From: Sedimenticola sp.
Lineage (GTDB): Bacteria > Pseudomonadota > Gammaproteobacteria > Chromatiales > Chromatiaceae
Assembly (NCBI GenBank): GCA_026197195.1
Contig: JAPHUG010000402.1
Span: 1-6,242, forward strand
Length of the DNA stretch: 6,242 bases
Direction of reading: 5' to 3'
How positions within the stretch are numbered: the stretch's first letter is position 1; each line of letters starts with the position of its first letter. Position numbers and translations under genes: made by a program. Positions 6,076 through 6,242 of this stretch are shown piece after piece. A model generated the notes under the pieces. That model was given only the letters and a program-made list of their open reading frames with translations, was not told the DNA's origin and made no database searches.

Positions 6076-6242
6076 TAAACAGGTGTTTCCTATCCTCATA
6101 TCAAGAGAAAAACCATACACAACACAAAATAAGATAAAAAAACAGCAAAAAAACTCAAAATATCCGTTATTTACTAGCTTTTTTTGAATACTTTATTATA
6201 CTCAAACTTGACATTTGCACACCGAGCGTGGAGGGAGCGTAA
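6076..6242. other. AT-rich intergenic region after ygfA
   Basis: By hand count 32 of 125 bases (about 26%) are G or C over 6076-6200, far below the coding DNA around it. The stretch 6101-6160 is dominated by short A-tracts on the + strand, a pattern that favours bent DNA. CAAAAAAA (6145-6152) faces TTTTTTTG (6179-6186) across 26 nt, but this has no GC core and is not a convincing terminator. No open reading frame of note is visible on either strand. Confidence 0.6.
6197..6237 (+). promoter_or_regulatory. Possible promoter -10 and ribosome-binding site of a gene starting beyond the window
   Basis: TATACT (6197-6202) matches 5 of 6 bases of the -10 consensus but has no good -35 partner at 16-18 nt. 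Purine-rich GGAGGGAG (6230-6237) is the best Shine-Dalgarno-like sequence in the window. Five bases of sequence follow it before the window ends, so a start codon could lie at about 6243 or just after. This is inference, since no coding sequence is visible. Confidence 0.35.

Noticed and set aside
6145..6186. A-run / T-run pair as an intrinsic terminator after ygfA
   Set aside because: The stem would be only A-T pairs with a 26-nt loop and no GC core, so it should not halt RNA polymerase efficiently.
6208..6213. Perfect TTGACA as a -35 box
   Set aside because: At 16-18 nt downstream the sequence is GC-rich GGAGGG with no -10-like hexamer, so it cannot form a normal sigma70 promoter as it stands.

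Overview
The window looks like ordinary chromosome from a gammaproteobacterium. The strongest evidence is the syntenic block ygfB / zapA / ssrS (6S RNA) / ygfA, with pepP behind ygfB on the opposite strand, which is the arrangement known in Escherichia and Pseudomonas. The coding DNA is moderately GC-rich, and there are no phage, transposon, CRISPR or tRNA signals. The species cannot be named from this sequence. The small coiled-coil gene next to zapA suggests a Pseudomonas-like or sulfur-oxidiser-like lineage rather than an enteric one, but that is inference.

Region by region: (1) Positions 2-2570, + strand, hold an Fe(III)-type ABC importer. The permease fbpB is cut by the left window edge, and its end overlaps the start of the ATPase gene fbpC. 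The periplasmic binding protein is not in the window and probably lies upstream. (2) Positions 2594-4452, - strand, hold a two-gene operon, ygfB then pepP, with a 4-nt ATGA overlap. It converges on fbpC with only 23 nt between the stop codons. (3) Positions 4453-4606 are a divergent regulatory region with a well-formed sigma70-type promoter and a 6-bp dyad. (4) Positions 4607-5224, + strand, hold a 76-residue coiled-coil protein (TIGR02449-like) and the Z-ring protein zapA. (5) Positions 5252-5438 hold the 6S RNA, recognised by its closing stem, conserved blocks and near-3' hairpin. (6) Positions 5464-6075 hold ygfA (5-formyltetrahydrofolate cyclo-ligase). (7) Positions 6076-6242 are strikingly AT-rich (about 26% GC over 6076-6200 by hand count) and end in a strong ribosome-binding-site-like sequence, suggesting a gene that starts just outside the window.

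How the parts fit together: the zapA neighbourhood joins cell division (ZapA and possibly the small coiled-coil protein) with global transcription control in stationary phase (6S RNA binding RNA polymerase) and folate one-carbon repair (YgfA, probably co-transcribed with 6S RNA). The iron importer appears functionally separate. I found no clear evidence of a new multi-gene system. The points most worth checking are the predicted leaderless mRNA of the small coiled-coil gene, that protein's unknown role beside ZapA, and the dyad upstream of its promoter.
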